From Nitrosomonadaceae bacterium (lineage in GTDB: Bacteria > Pseudomonadota > Gammaproteobacteria > Burkholderiales > Nitrosomonadaceae), in contig CAKKRO010000085.1 in assembly GCA_919902625.1 (NCBI GenBank), positions 1 to 5,326 of the forward strand: 5,326 nucleotides of DNA, given 5' to 3'. The position numbers were made by a program, and so were the translations under genes. Shown piece by piece: positions 1-5,326 of this stretch (its first letter is position 1; each line of letters opens with the position of its first letter). The notes under the pieces were generated by a model, which had not been told where the DNA came from, did not search any database, and saw nothing but the letters and a program-made list of their open reading frames with translations.

Positions 1-131
1 AATTCATCACAATTATAAGTTTGAAATTGCGCGGGAGAAATGTAAGTCGTGCGATTATTCCCTGATGATGCCGCACAACCCGATAGCGTAACCGCACTGA
101 TAAAAAATGCAGCAGTCATTAATCTTTTCAT
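1..131 (-). CDS. Small predicted lipoprotein, 5' part only (cut by window edge)
   Basis: An ATG at 131-129 opens a frame of 43 codons that stays open to the left edge, so the C-terminal part is missing. The protein begins MKRLMTAAFFISAVTLSGCA: a basic n-region, a hydrophobic core and the lipobox LSGC, with Cys19 as the expected lipidated residue. This is a type II signal peptide, so the product should be anchored in the inner or outer membrane facing the periplasm. Residue 20 is Ala, so there is no Asp+2 inner-membrane retention signal, which favours the outer membrane. After the Cys comes a short Ser/Asn linker and then YISPAQFQTYNCDE, which resembles the start of small proteobacterial lipoproteins of unknown function with a YxSPxQYxxYxC stretch; that resemblance is from memory. 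A good Shine-Dalgarno sequence supports this start. It follows holA after 97 bases plus the leader and may have its own promoter. Function not known. Confidence 0.8.
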   Translation of the reverse strand, partial: MKRLMTAAFFISAVTLSGCAASSGNNRTTYISPAQFQTYNCDE

Positions 132-136
132 AATAC

Positions 137-142
137 TCACCT
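137..142 (-). promoter_or_regulatory. Ribosome binding site of the small lipoprotein gene
   Basis: On the minus strand AGGTGA lies 5 bases before the ATG at 131. It matches the anti-Shine-Dalgarno complement well and fixes the start codon of the lipoprotein. It is the clearest such site in the left half of the window; leuS, lptE and holA have none as good. Confidence 0.7.
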
Positions 143-197
143 GCTTCCTTTTCGAGTTTTCTACACTTGCAAGTAACTTTCTTACATCTATTTTTAA

Positions 198-203
198 ATT
201 GTA
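198..203 (-). promoter_or_regulatory. Weak -10 candidate in the spacer between holA and the lipoprotein gene
   Basis: The spacer 132-231 is AT-rich. On the minus strand it holds TACAAT at 203-198, one base off the sigma-70 -10 consensus. No good -35 hexamer sits 16-18 bases upstream; the nearest, CTGAAA, is too close at about 15 bases. The spacer also has a 10-base palindrome, ACTTGCAAGT, at 165-174, of unknown meaning. I see no terminator hairpin after holA, so read-through from holA is equally possible. Confidence 0.2.
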
Positions 204-231
204 CACCGTTATTTGTATTTTCAGCTTTACT

Positions 232-1269
232 TCAACTGTCTGTCATTTGCCTGGAATGCCAATACTCATGGATGGTAAAGCGCAGACCCAGTTGCAACAG
301 CTCATCCCAGGCATCGCCTTGCGCAGCCCCTTTAATGACCCGGTCTATTTTTGCCGCGCAGGATAATCCTTGCGTCAAGGATTGGAAGCTGATGCGTTTA
401 GCTGCGGCCATAACGATTCTTTGCCGGTCTCCCCAGACTCTGGCTGCCTGCAGTAATTGCGCGGCGGATTGGCCTTGATCGAGCCCTTTGCGAATGAAGA
501 TCAATTGACGGATCTGCTCGGCCAAGGTGGCAAGAATCAGAAGCGGAGCAGTGCCCTCGCCTCGCAGTCCGGTCAGAATCCGGGCGTAACGAGGGGTATC
601 GGCTGAAATCATCGCCTCTGACAATTGATAAACATCATAGCGTGCCACATTCAGCACCACATCTTTCACCTGGTCGAATGTCAGATGGCCGCCGGGATAA
701 AGCAGCGCGAGTTTTTTGATTTCCTGATGAGCGGCCAGCAGATTGCCTTCCACTTTATCAGCCAGAAATTGCAAGGTATCCGTATCCGCTTTTTGTTGCT
801 GCTGACCCAAACGTTGCCCGATCCAGCCGGGTAGCTGATCGCGCTCGACAGCATAGACCGGGATCAGAACGCTGGCGCTCTCAAGGGCTTTAAACCATTT
901 GGTTGCCTGCCCCTGCTTGTCAATGCGCGGAAGTGTAATGAGTGTAAGGGTATCAGGTGGCAGTGCGCCGCAATAGGCTTCAATGGCTTTACCGCCCTCT
1001 TTGCCAGGCTTGCCTGAGGGGATGCGGATATCCATGATTTTGCGATCACCAAACAGGGACAAATGATTACCCGCATTGAGCAGGTCAGACCAGTCAAAAT
1101 GATGATCAACGGTGAATAGCTCACGTTCGGTATAACCCTGTTGATGCGCATGGGTGCGGATTAAATCAGCGGCTTCCAGGATCAATAGCGGTTCATTGCC
1201 AAGCAGTGTATACAGCGGAGCAGTTTGTTTTTGCAGATGCCGGGGAAGTTGTTCAAATTTTATCCGCAT
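232..1269 (-). CDS. holA: DNA polymerase III subunit delta (clamp loader)
   Basis: This 345-residue protein is the delta subunit of the cytoplasmic clamp-loader complex, which opens the sliding beta-clamp ring so that it can be placed on primed DNA; the E. coli protein has 343 residues. The N-terminal stretch YTLLGNEPLL (residues 20-29) is the degenerate nucleotide-binding-fold signature of HolA, which does not itself hydrolyse ATP. The segment NHLSLFGDR (68-76) matches the SLF wedge by which delta binds and springs the beta clamp, here Leu72 and Phe73. The middle part contains the conserved EGNLLAAHQEIKKLALLY (174-191). The C-terminal third is helical, as expected for the collar domain, and includes AKIDRVIKG (306-314) and WDELLQLGLRF (321-331). 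It starts 49 bases after the lptE stop, with only a weak GAGAG as a possible ribosome site, and is probably co-transcribed with leuS and lptE. Nothing appears truncated. The family assignment is secure. Confidence 0.95.
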   Translation of the reverse strand: MRIKFEQLPRHLQKQTAPLYTLLGNEPLLILEAADLIRTHAHQQGYTERELFTVDHHFDWSDLLNAGNHLSLFGDRKIMDIRIPSGKPGKEGGKAIEAYCGALPPDTLTLITLPRIDKQGQATKWFKALESASVLIPVYAVERDQLPGWIGQRLGQQQQKADTDTLQFLADKVEGNLLAAHQEIKKLALLYPGGHLTFDQVKDVVLNVARYDVYQLSEAMISADTPRYARILTGLRGEGTAPLLILATLAEQIRQLIFIRKGLDQGQSAAQLLQAARVWGDRQRIVMAAAKRISFQSLTQGLSCAAKIDRVIKGAAQGDAWDELLQLGLRFTIHEYWHSRQMTDS

Positions 1270-1318
1270 ATCTACGAATGCTCTCTTGAGAGAAGAACAG
1301 AATTACCGGTTATTGCAG

Positions 1319-1816
1319 TCACTCCACTTTAACCGCAGACAAGCGCCAGATGATCTGCTGAATCGCATCAGCTTGCATATCTTTGTACAGCAATATTTCT
1401 TCCGCTTCTTTGGCCAGAATTTGCGCATCCAGGAACGGGAGATTGCGCATTAAAGAAATCTCATTGTTCGGAACGATTTCAATGCCTTGCTTGTCGACCA
1501 GGCGGAACACAACCCGGTAAATCAAATGAAACTCACGCACGCGGCCGCCTCCCGAAAGCGACAGAATGGTTCTTTCATTGATGGCGCTGACTATGTGCAA
1601 AACGGCTTCGGCTTCTTCAGGATTAGCCGCCACCTTGGTGGTAGATGATCTGCCTATCGCGCGCTCCATATCTATGCCGATGGTATGCCCTTCGGGCGCA
1701 GAGATATACAATGACTTAAATGGCAATGAGGAAACTTGTCCACGCAGTTTAAAGCCGCAGGCGGTCAACAAGCACAATAGCACCAGGACAAGCATTTTCT
1801 GTTTGGTCAGCTTCAT
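1319..1816 (-). CDS. lptE: LPS-assembly lipoprotein LptE
   Basis: LptE (formerly RlpB) plugs the LptD beta-barrel in the outer membrane and helps insert lipopolysaccharide into the outer leaflet. From the chosen ATG the protein has 165 residues. The signal peptide is basic (MKLTKQK) then hydrophobic (MLVLVLLCL) and ends in the lipobox LTAC, with Cys20 lipidated. The mature N-terminus GFKLRGQ is the hallmark of the family. Further family features are LPFKSLYISAPEG (31-43), the beta-strand segment REFHLIYRVVFRLVD (94-108), and the C-terminal helix DMQADAIQQIIWRLS (146-160). The start at 1816 gives a normal signal peptide; an in-frame ATG three codons earlier (1825) would also work, and a TTG at 1870 overlapping leuS would add an unlikely 18-residue leader. 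No Shine-Dalgarno sequence precedes any of them. It lies 43 bases after leuS and 49 before holA, the usual proteobacterial order, which supports the call. Confidence 0.93.
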   Translation of the reverse strand: MKLTKQKMLVLVLLCLLTACGFKLRGQVSSLPFKSLYISAPEGHTIGIDMERAIGRSSTTKVAANPEEAEAVLHIVSAINERTILSLSGGGRVREFHLIYRVVFRLVDKQGIEIVPNNEISLMRNLPFLDAQILAKEAEEILLYKDMQADAIQQIIWRLSAVKVE

Positions 1817-1859
1817 ATTGATCATATCGTCGAATGAAAGTAAGTTTTTTGTGCCGCCA

Positions 1860-4460
1860 CTATATAACAATATTGATTAATCTGCCGGGCACGACGATGA
1901 TTTTCTTGACCGTTTGCCCTTCGATAAATCTCTGCACCTGCTCATTGGCTAAAGCGGCTGTTTCAATGGCTTCTTTTCCGGCATCTTTGGCGACATTGAT
2001 TTGCCCGCGTAATTTACCGTTGACTTGCACAATCAGTTTGATTTCATCCTGCACCATTGCAGCGCTGTTTGCCTGCGGCCAGGGTTGATCAAACAGTTCA
2101 GTACCCGGCTTCAGTTCACGCCACAGCTCATGGCAGATATGCGGAACAATCGGCGAGAGCAACAACACAATATGCTCCAAAGCTTCCTGCATCAGATGAC
2201 GACCGGCCCAATCGGTATCCTGAATCTTTGCCAGACCATTCATCAATTCCATTACGGCAGCGATGGCGGTATTGAAGGTGTGGCGCCGCTCCAGATCGTC
2301 ACTCACTTTGGCAATGGTCTGATGCAACTGCAACCGCAGGGCTTTGAGTTCCGGTGTCAGTGTTTGAAGCAACGCGGGATCAATCTTAACAACGCCCTGC
2401 TGAAGGTGGGTATAGACCTGCTTCCATAAGCGTTTGAGAAACCGGTAGGCACCATCGACACCGGCATCCGCCCATTCCAGTGTTTGTGTCGGAGGGCTGG
2501 CGAACATCATGAATAAACGCGCGGTGTCAGCGCCGTATTCTTCCACCAGTTTTTGCGGGTCCACCCCATTATTTTTGGATTTCGACATGGTGCCGATTCC
2601 ACCGGATTCCACCGGTTGATTGTCCGCCTGCAGGATTGCGCCACACCGTTTGCCTTGTTCATCATATTGAATGGTGACTTCCGTCGGATTGAAATAAGTC
2701 ATGCGCCCATTGTCAGATTTACGGTAAAAGATTTCGTTCAGCACCATGCCTTGCGTCAGCAGGTTGGTGAACGGTTCATCCAAAGCCAGCAAGCCAAGAT
2801 CGCGCATGACTTTGCTCCAGAATCGCGAATACAGCAGATGCAAGATGGCATGTTCAATACCGCCGATATATTGGTCGGCCGGCAACCAGTAATTGGCGCG
2901 TTCATCGGTCATGGCCTTGGTCTGATCAGGACAGGCATAGCGAGCGTAATACCAGGACGAATCCACAAAGGTATCCATGGTGTCGGTTTCCCGGCGCGCC
3001 ACTTTGCCGCATTTGGGGCAGGAGCATGTGTAAAAGGAAGGGGTCTTGGCCAGCGGATTGCCCGAGCCGTCGGGAACCAGATCCTGTGGCAGCACCACCG
3101 GCAATTGATCATCCGGCACCGGCACCACCCCGCAATATTCACAATGAATCAGCGGAATCGGGCAACCCCAGTAGCGCTGACGTGAAATACCCCAATCACG
3201 CAAACGGTAATGCACGCGTTTATTGCCCAGACCTTTTTGTTCCAGCGCCGCTGCAATGGCATCCACTGCGGCCTGAAATTCCAGCGCGGAAAATTCATCC
3301 GAGTCAAAGGTTACGCCATGTTCAACATAAGCCTGAGTCAGCGGCATCGCCAGATCACCTTCCAGCGGTTTGATAACTGCTTTAATGGGAAGTGAATATT
3401 CAGTGGCAAACTCAAAATCGCGTTCGTCGTGTGCAGGAACCGCCATGACAGCCCCCTCGCCATAGCCCATTAACACGTAATTGGCAACCCACACCGGTAA
3501 TTTTTTGCCATTCAATGGGTGGATCACAAACAGACCGGTATCCATGCCCTTTTTCTCCTGCGTGGCCAGATCGGCTTCCTTGGCTGAACCCAGTTTGCAT
3601 TCCTGGATAAAGGCTGCCAGGGATGGATTATTTTTGGCGGCATGCAAGGCGATCGGATGCTCAGCGGCAACAGCTACATAAGTGGCGCCCATCAGCGTAT
3701 CCGCACGGGTGGTGAAAACTTTCAGGTTGCGGGGCGTGCCGGATGCCTTGTCAGCAGGAAAAACGATATCGACCCCATAGCTTTTACCGATCCAGTTCGC
3801 CTGCATGGTTTTAACCCGCTCCGGCCAGCCGGTCAGCGTATCCAGGGCTGCCAGCAATTCATCGGCATAGTGGGTTATTTTCATGTAGTACATCGGGATT
3901 TCACGTTTTTCCACCGGGGCGCCCGTGCGCCAGCCACACCCATCGATCACCTGCTCATTCGCCAGTACCGTCTGGTCAACCGGGTCCCAATTGACTGTGC
4001 CGGTGGTTTGGTACGCCAACCCCTTTTCCAGCATGCGCAGAAACAGCCATTGATTCCAATGGTAGTAGCCCGGATCGCAAGTGGCGATTTCGCGCTCCCA
4101 GTCAATACTCAATCCCAGGCTTTTCAGTTGCTTGCGCATGTAGGCAATATTGCCGTAAGTCCACTTTGCCGGAGAAACATTGTTTTGCATGGCGGCATTC
4201 TCAGCCGGCAGGCCGAATGCATCCCAGCCCATCGGCTGCAATACGTTGTAACCCTGCATACGGCGGTAACGCGACAATACATCGCCAATGGTGTAATTAC
4301 GCACATGCCCCATATGCAGTTTGCCGGAAGGATAGGGAAACATCGACAGGCAGTAGTATTTCGGTTTGCCGGGGATTTCAACCGCTTTGAATGCAGCCGT
4401 TTGTTCCCAATATTGCTGCGCGTTCTTCTCGATTTCCTGGGGATGATATTTTTCTTGCAT
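1860..4460 (-). CDS. leuS: Leucyl-tRNA synthetase
   Basis: This cytoplasmic class I synthetase charges tRNA-Leu with leucine using ATP. It has 866 residues, against 860 in E. coli. Domains in order: Rossmann catalytic half with FPYPSGKLHMGH (41-52, HIGH motif HMGH at 49-52) and GWDAFGLPAENAA (78-90); the CP1 editing domain, about 225-415, with the Thr-rich TTRADTLMG (250-258) and VPAHDERD (341-348), whose Asp345 corresponds to the editing Asp that clears mischarged amino acids; a zinc-type region with CEYC (440-443) and CSCPKC (479-484) followed by ETDTMDTFVDSSWYYARY; a Leu-specific insertion near 575-617; the KMSKS loop, here TMSKS (624-628); the helical anticodon-binding domain; and a C-terminal tRNA-contacting domain from about 805 (VQVNGKLRGQ). 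The frame is open upstream to 4565, but the ATG at 4460 is chosen because MQEKYHP is the usual start and the likely promoter lies between. It has no strong ribosome site and probably leads the leuS-lptE-holA operon. Confidence 0.97.
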   Translation of the reverse strand: MQEKYHPQEIEKNAQQYWEQTAAFKAVEIPGKPKYYCLSMFPYPSGKLHMGHVRNYTIGDVLSRYRRMQGYNVLQPMGWDAFGLPAENAAMQNNVSPAKWTYGNIAYMRKQLKSLGLSIDWEREIATCDPGYYHWNQWLFLRMLEKGLAYQTTGTVNWDPVDQTVLANEQVIDGCGWRTGAPVEKREIPMYYMKITHYADELLAALDTLTGWPERVKTMQANWIGKSYGVDIVFPADKASGTPRNLKVFTTRADTLMGATYVAVAAEHPIALHAAKNNPSLAAFIQECKLGSAKEADLATQEKKGMDTGLFVIHPLNGKKLPVWVANYVLMGYGEGAVMAVPAHDERDFEFATEYSLPIKAVIKPLEGDLAMPLTQAYVEHGVTFDSDEFSALEFQAAVDAIAAALEQKGLGNKRVHYRLRDWGISRQRYWGCPIPLIHCEYCGVVPVPDDQLPVVLPQDLVPDGSGNPLAKTPSFYTCSCPKCGKVARRETDTMDTFVDSSWYYARYACPDQTKAMTDERANYWLPADQYIGGIEHAILHLLYSRFWSKVMRDLGLLALDEPFTNLLTQGMVLNEIFYRKSDNGRMTYFNPTEVTIQYDEQGKRCGAILQADNQPVESGGIGTMSKSKNNGVDPQKLVEEYGADTARLFMMFASPPTQTLEWADAGVDGAYRFLKRLWKQVYTHLQQGVVKIDPALLQTLTPELKALRLQLHQTIAKVSDDLERRHTFNTAIAAVMELMNGLAKIQDTDWAGRHLMQEALEHIVLLLSPIVPHICHELWRELKPGTELFDQPWPQANSAAMVQDEIKLIVQVNGKLRGQINVAKDAGKEAIETAALANEQVQRFIEGQTVKKIIVVPGRLINIVI

Positions 4461-4490
4461 GGAATTTGGTTTTTCTACCGTAAAAGTGCA

Positions 4491-4496
4491 ATTATA
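4491..4496 (-). promoter_or_regulatory. Probable -10 box of the leuS operon promoter
   Basis: On the minus strand a perfect TATAAT occupies 4496-4491, placing transcription start near 4484 and giving a leader of about 25 bases before the leuS ATG at 4460. No -35 hexamer close to TTGACA lies 16-18 bases upstream; the nearest partial match, TTCAAC, is about 21 bases away. A start here would rule out a leuS start upstream of the promoter. It is too close to leuS to leave room for a T-box or leader-peptide attenuator. Confidence 0.45.
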
Positions 4497-4518
4497 GCGT
4501 GAAGTATTTAGAAGACCG

Positions 4519-4565
4519 TTGAAAAACGTATTCGAGACAGCCGATGCAACGCAGAAAGTTTTCAA
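4519..4565. repeat. Imperfect inverted repeat, possible dispersed intergenic element
   Basis: The arms TTGAAAA (4519-4525) and TTTTCAA (4559-4565) are exact complements; one more G-C pair can form if a single A bulges. They enclose 33 bases that are not obviously self-complementary. Just outside, CCGTTGAAAA (4516-4525) and CCGTTAAAA (4570-4578) read as a near direct repeat, and ATAACC (4565-4570) with GGTTAT (4579-4584) can form a small hairpin with an 8-base loop. This symmetry suggests a small dispersed repeat or a relic of an insertion-sequence end, but a single copy in the window cannot show it. It has no coding content. Confidence 0.3.
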
Positions 4566-4587
4566 TAACCCGTTAAAAGGTTATCCG

Positions 4588-4610
4588 AAAATAGAGTGAC
4601 CCACACACTA
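4588..4610 (-). terminator. Weak terminator-like hairpin after the DUF3622 gene
   Basis: On the minus strand, seven bases after the DUF3622 stop codon, TAGTGTG (4610-4604), a 5-base loop and CACTCTA (4598-4592) can pair with one internal T-T mismatch, followed by four T (the run beginning with the last stem base's neighbour, 4591-4588). The stem is only six pairs and AT-containing, so termination would be leaky. Its position between the DUF3622 stop and the leuS promoter is where a terminator is expected. Confidence 0.35.
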
Positions 4611-4616
4611 GAGAAG

Positions 4617-4856
4617 CTATTTTGCGACAGATTCCTGAGCGTGTTGTTTGGAACGATGCTGGTTTCGCTCATACAGATTCTGCAGGAATACCTTCAGCTC
4701 CAGTTGTCCCCACTCCCGTGCCTCAGATTCGGAAGCAAATCCACTTTGGCGCTTTGAGACAACAGTTTTCTTTGAGCTTGCTTTCCTGATAATTTCTGCA
4801 ATCCAGCAGGCATTCTCCTGCTTGACCCGAAAATCATATTTCTTACCTTTAGCCAT
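4617..4856 (-). CDS. DUF3622-family small protein, function unknown
   Basis: A 79-residue, strongly basic and soluble protein with no signal peptide and no membrane segment. I recognise the pattern MAKGKKYDFRVKQENACWIAE from the small proteobacterial DUF3622 family, which has no established function to my knowledge. Visible features are a Lys-rich start (KGKKYDFRVKQ), Trp18 in ACWIAEIIRK, a central KKTVVSKRQSGFASESEARE (residues 29-48) and Trp49 leading into an amphipathic helix (WGQLELKVFLQNLYERN, 49-65), ending in a charged tail. The length is normal for the family, so it looks complete. Start choice is supported by AGGAAA six bases upstream. It sits between dodecin and leuS in the same orientation but is separated from both by spacers of 260 and 156 bases, so it is probably its own unit. 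The family name is from memory of the pattern; the reality of the gene is well supported by codon-sensible content and its ribosome site. Confidence 0.82.
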   Translation of the reverse strand: MAKGKKYDFRVKQENACWIAEIIRKASSKKTVVSKRQSGFASESEAREWGQLELKVFLQNLYERNQHRSKQHAQESVAK

Positions 4857-4862
4857 TTTTAA

Positions 4863-4868
4863 TTTCCT
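4863..4868 (-). promoter_or_regulatory. Ribosome binding site of the DUF3622 gene
   Basis: AGGAAA on the minus strand ends six bases before the ATG at 4856, an ideal distance. It supports this ATG as the start. Confidence 0.65.
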
Positions 4869-5063
4869 GAAAATTGATGGGTGACCGGTGTAATGAATCT
4901 ACCTCGATAGCACGATGGTCTAGCGAGAGGAAAAACGTTGGAGCGAGTGTTTTTATGCCAGTATGGCGGTTTTTTAAGGCGCTCAGGCAATAAACCACAG
5001 TGGATAGAAGTTGATTCCATCCACACGCCTGCTTCAGAACCGGAAGCTCTTTGTATTACAAAA

Positions 5064-5089
5064 TTTTGCGTTATGTCGCTTTTACGCAA
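5064..5089 (-). terminator. Possible weak terminator downstream of dodecin
   Basis: Reading on the minus strand, TTGCGT (5089-5084) and ACGCAA (5071-5066) form a six-pair stem around a 12-base loop, followed closely by a run of four T (5063-5060). It begins 28 bases after the dodecin stop. The loop is long and the T tract short, so efficiency would be low; it could equally be a chance inverted repeat in a symmetric stretch. Confidence 0.25.
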
Positions 5090-5116
5090 TGACGCGGTAA
5101 TCTTGGGTTAGATAGG

Positions 5117-5323
5117 TTAATCCAGACGAAAACCGATCTTTATTTTTACCTGGTAGTGCGCAATTTTGGCATCCACAATATGTCCCCGGGTTTCTATCAC
5201 TTCAAACCAATCCAGGTTATGCAGGGTTTCACCGGACTTGGCGATAGCCTGTTGAATGGCATCATCACTGCTTTTGGTCGATGAACCAACAATCTCGATA
5301 ACTTTATAAACGTGATCACCCAT
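5117..5323 (-). CDS. Dodecin, flavin-binding dodecameric protein
   Basis: A complete 68-residue protein that matches the dodecin family along its whole length: MGDHVYKVIEIVGSS at the N-terminus, a helix with DAIQQAIAKSGETL (21-34), then LDWFEVIETRGHIVD (37-51) and the final strand AHYQVKIKIGFRLD (55-68). Dodecins form hollow spheres of twelve subunits in the cytoplasm that bind flavin (FMN or riboflavin, depending on lineage) and in some bacteria also coenzyme A, and are thought to store or buffer flavin and limit its photochemistry. Trp39 and Gln58 occupy the places of the Trp and Gln that stack on and hold the isoalloxazine ring in characterised members, and Arg46 is also conserved. The start is the ATG at 5323; only three upstream bases are in the window, so its ribosome site and promoter cannot be judged. 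A 260-base spacer separates it from the DUF3622 gene. Assignment is secure; which flavin it binds is not decided by the sequence. Confidence 0.93.
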   Translation of the reverse strand: MGDHVYKVIEIVGSSTKSSDDAIQQAIAKSGETLHNLDWFEVIETRGHIVDAKIAHYQVKIKIGFRLD

Positions 5324-5326
5324 TTT

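Larger units (their letters stand above)
4857..5116. other. Spacer dense in short inverted repeats, no convincing gene
   Basis: Between the dodecin stop and the DUF3622 start lie 260 bases. I see these symmetric elements: GCCA-GTA-TGGC (4957-4967), followed on the plus strand by six T; a nested pair with CAGGC (4984-4988) and GCCTG (5027-5031) outside, and GTGGAT (5000-5005) and ATCCAC (5019-5024) inside; CCAC-A-GTGG (4995-5003); GCTTC (5031-5035) with GAAGC (5043-5047); TTTGT (5050-5054) with ACAAA (5058-5062); the palindrome CAAAATTTTG (5059-5068); and TTGCGT (5066-5071) with ACGCAA (5084-5089). AGCGAG is directly repeated at 4922 and 4942. More than one frame is open across part of it, including one of 76 codons on the minus strand, but none has a family resemblance. 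It must hold the DUF3622 promoter, yet I find no clear -35/-10 pair. It may be a structured 3' region, a small RNA or a mobile-repeat relic. Confidence 0.4.

Noticed and set aside
1281..1292. CTCTC-TT-GAGAG inverted repeat between lptE and holA
   Set aside because: A five-pair stem with a two-base loop is sterically poor and no T tract follows; probably chance.
2553..3185. Plus-strand open frame of 210 codons antisense to leuS
   Set aside because: It mirrors the zinc-region part of leuS and shows no family features or ribosome site; a by-product of leuS codon composition.
3642..4502. Plus-strand open frame of 286 codons antisense to leuS
   Set aside because: It lies opposite the conserved leuS N-terminal and editing domains, and its product has the His/Arg/Gln-rich look of a shadow frame with no recognisable domain.
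4461..4565. Upstream extension of leuS by 35 codons to a TTG start
   Set aside because: The extension has no family resemblance, and the likely TATAAT box at 4491-4496 lies inside it; MQEKYHP at 4460 is the usual LeuS start.
4957..4975. Plus-strand intrinsic terminator (GCCA-GTA-TGGC then six T)
   Set aside because: The stem is only four or five pairs and there is no plus-strand gene upstream for it to serve; kept only as part of the symmetric spacer.
4859..5089. Minus-strand open frame of 76 codons ending three bases before the DUF3622 ATG
   Set aside because: Composition is atypical (rich in Trp, His, Arg, Ser), I recognise no family, no good ribosome site precedes its first codon, and another minus-strand frame and a plus-strand frame are open over much of the same stretch. 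More likely non-coding, though a relic cannot be excluded.
5107..5113. GTTAGAT resembling an integron attC core site next to inverted repeats
   Set aside because: No matching RYYYAAC partner at the expected distance, no integrase, and the flanking genes are ordinary chromosomal ones; a seven-base degenerate match occurs by chance.

Overview
The window carries a compact run of genes that all read on the minus strand, so transcription goes from high to low coordinates. In that order they are: dodecin (a small flavin-binding dodecamer), a small DUF3622-family protein, leucyl-tRNA synthetase (leuS), the LPS-assembly lipoprotein LptE, the DNA polymerase III delta subunit (holA), and the first 43 codons of a small predicted lipoprotein that runs off the left edge. 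I see no RNA gene, CRISPR array or intact mobile element, and no convincing plus-strand gene; the long plus-strand open frames lie antisense to leuS and holA.

The organism is a Gram-negative proteobacterium: LptE belongs to the outer-membrane LPS export machine, and leuS-lptE-holA is a conserved proteobacterial order. Protein style (LeuS beginning MQEKYHP, LptE of about 165 residues) and moderate GC content suggest a betaproteobacterium, perhaps of the Nitrosomonadales. That placement is an inference from impression, not from an alignment.

Layout. 5117-5323: dodecin, complete, but its upstream control region lies outside the window. 4857-5116: a 260-base spacer with no convincing gene, unusually rich in short inverted repeats. 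4617-4856: DUF3622 protein with a good ribosome binding site. 4461-4616: a spacer with a weak terminator-like hairpin, an imperfect 47-base inverted repeat and a perfect TATAAT box that probably starts the leuS transcript. 1860-4460, 1319-1816 and 232-1269: leuS, lptE and holA, separated by 43 and 49 bases and probably one operon. 132-231: a spacer with a Shine-Dalgarno sequence and a weak promoter candidate for the lipoprotein. 1-131: lipoprotein start.

The genes are mostly housekeeping: charging tRNA-Leu, assembling LPS at the outer membrane and loading the replication clamp are linked by position rather than by a shared pathway. Dodecin and the DUF3622 protein are separate small accessory genes upstream. 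I found no clear sign of a new multi-gene system. The most unusual material is non-coding: the two spacers flanking the DUF3622 gene.
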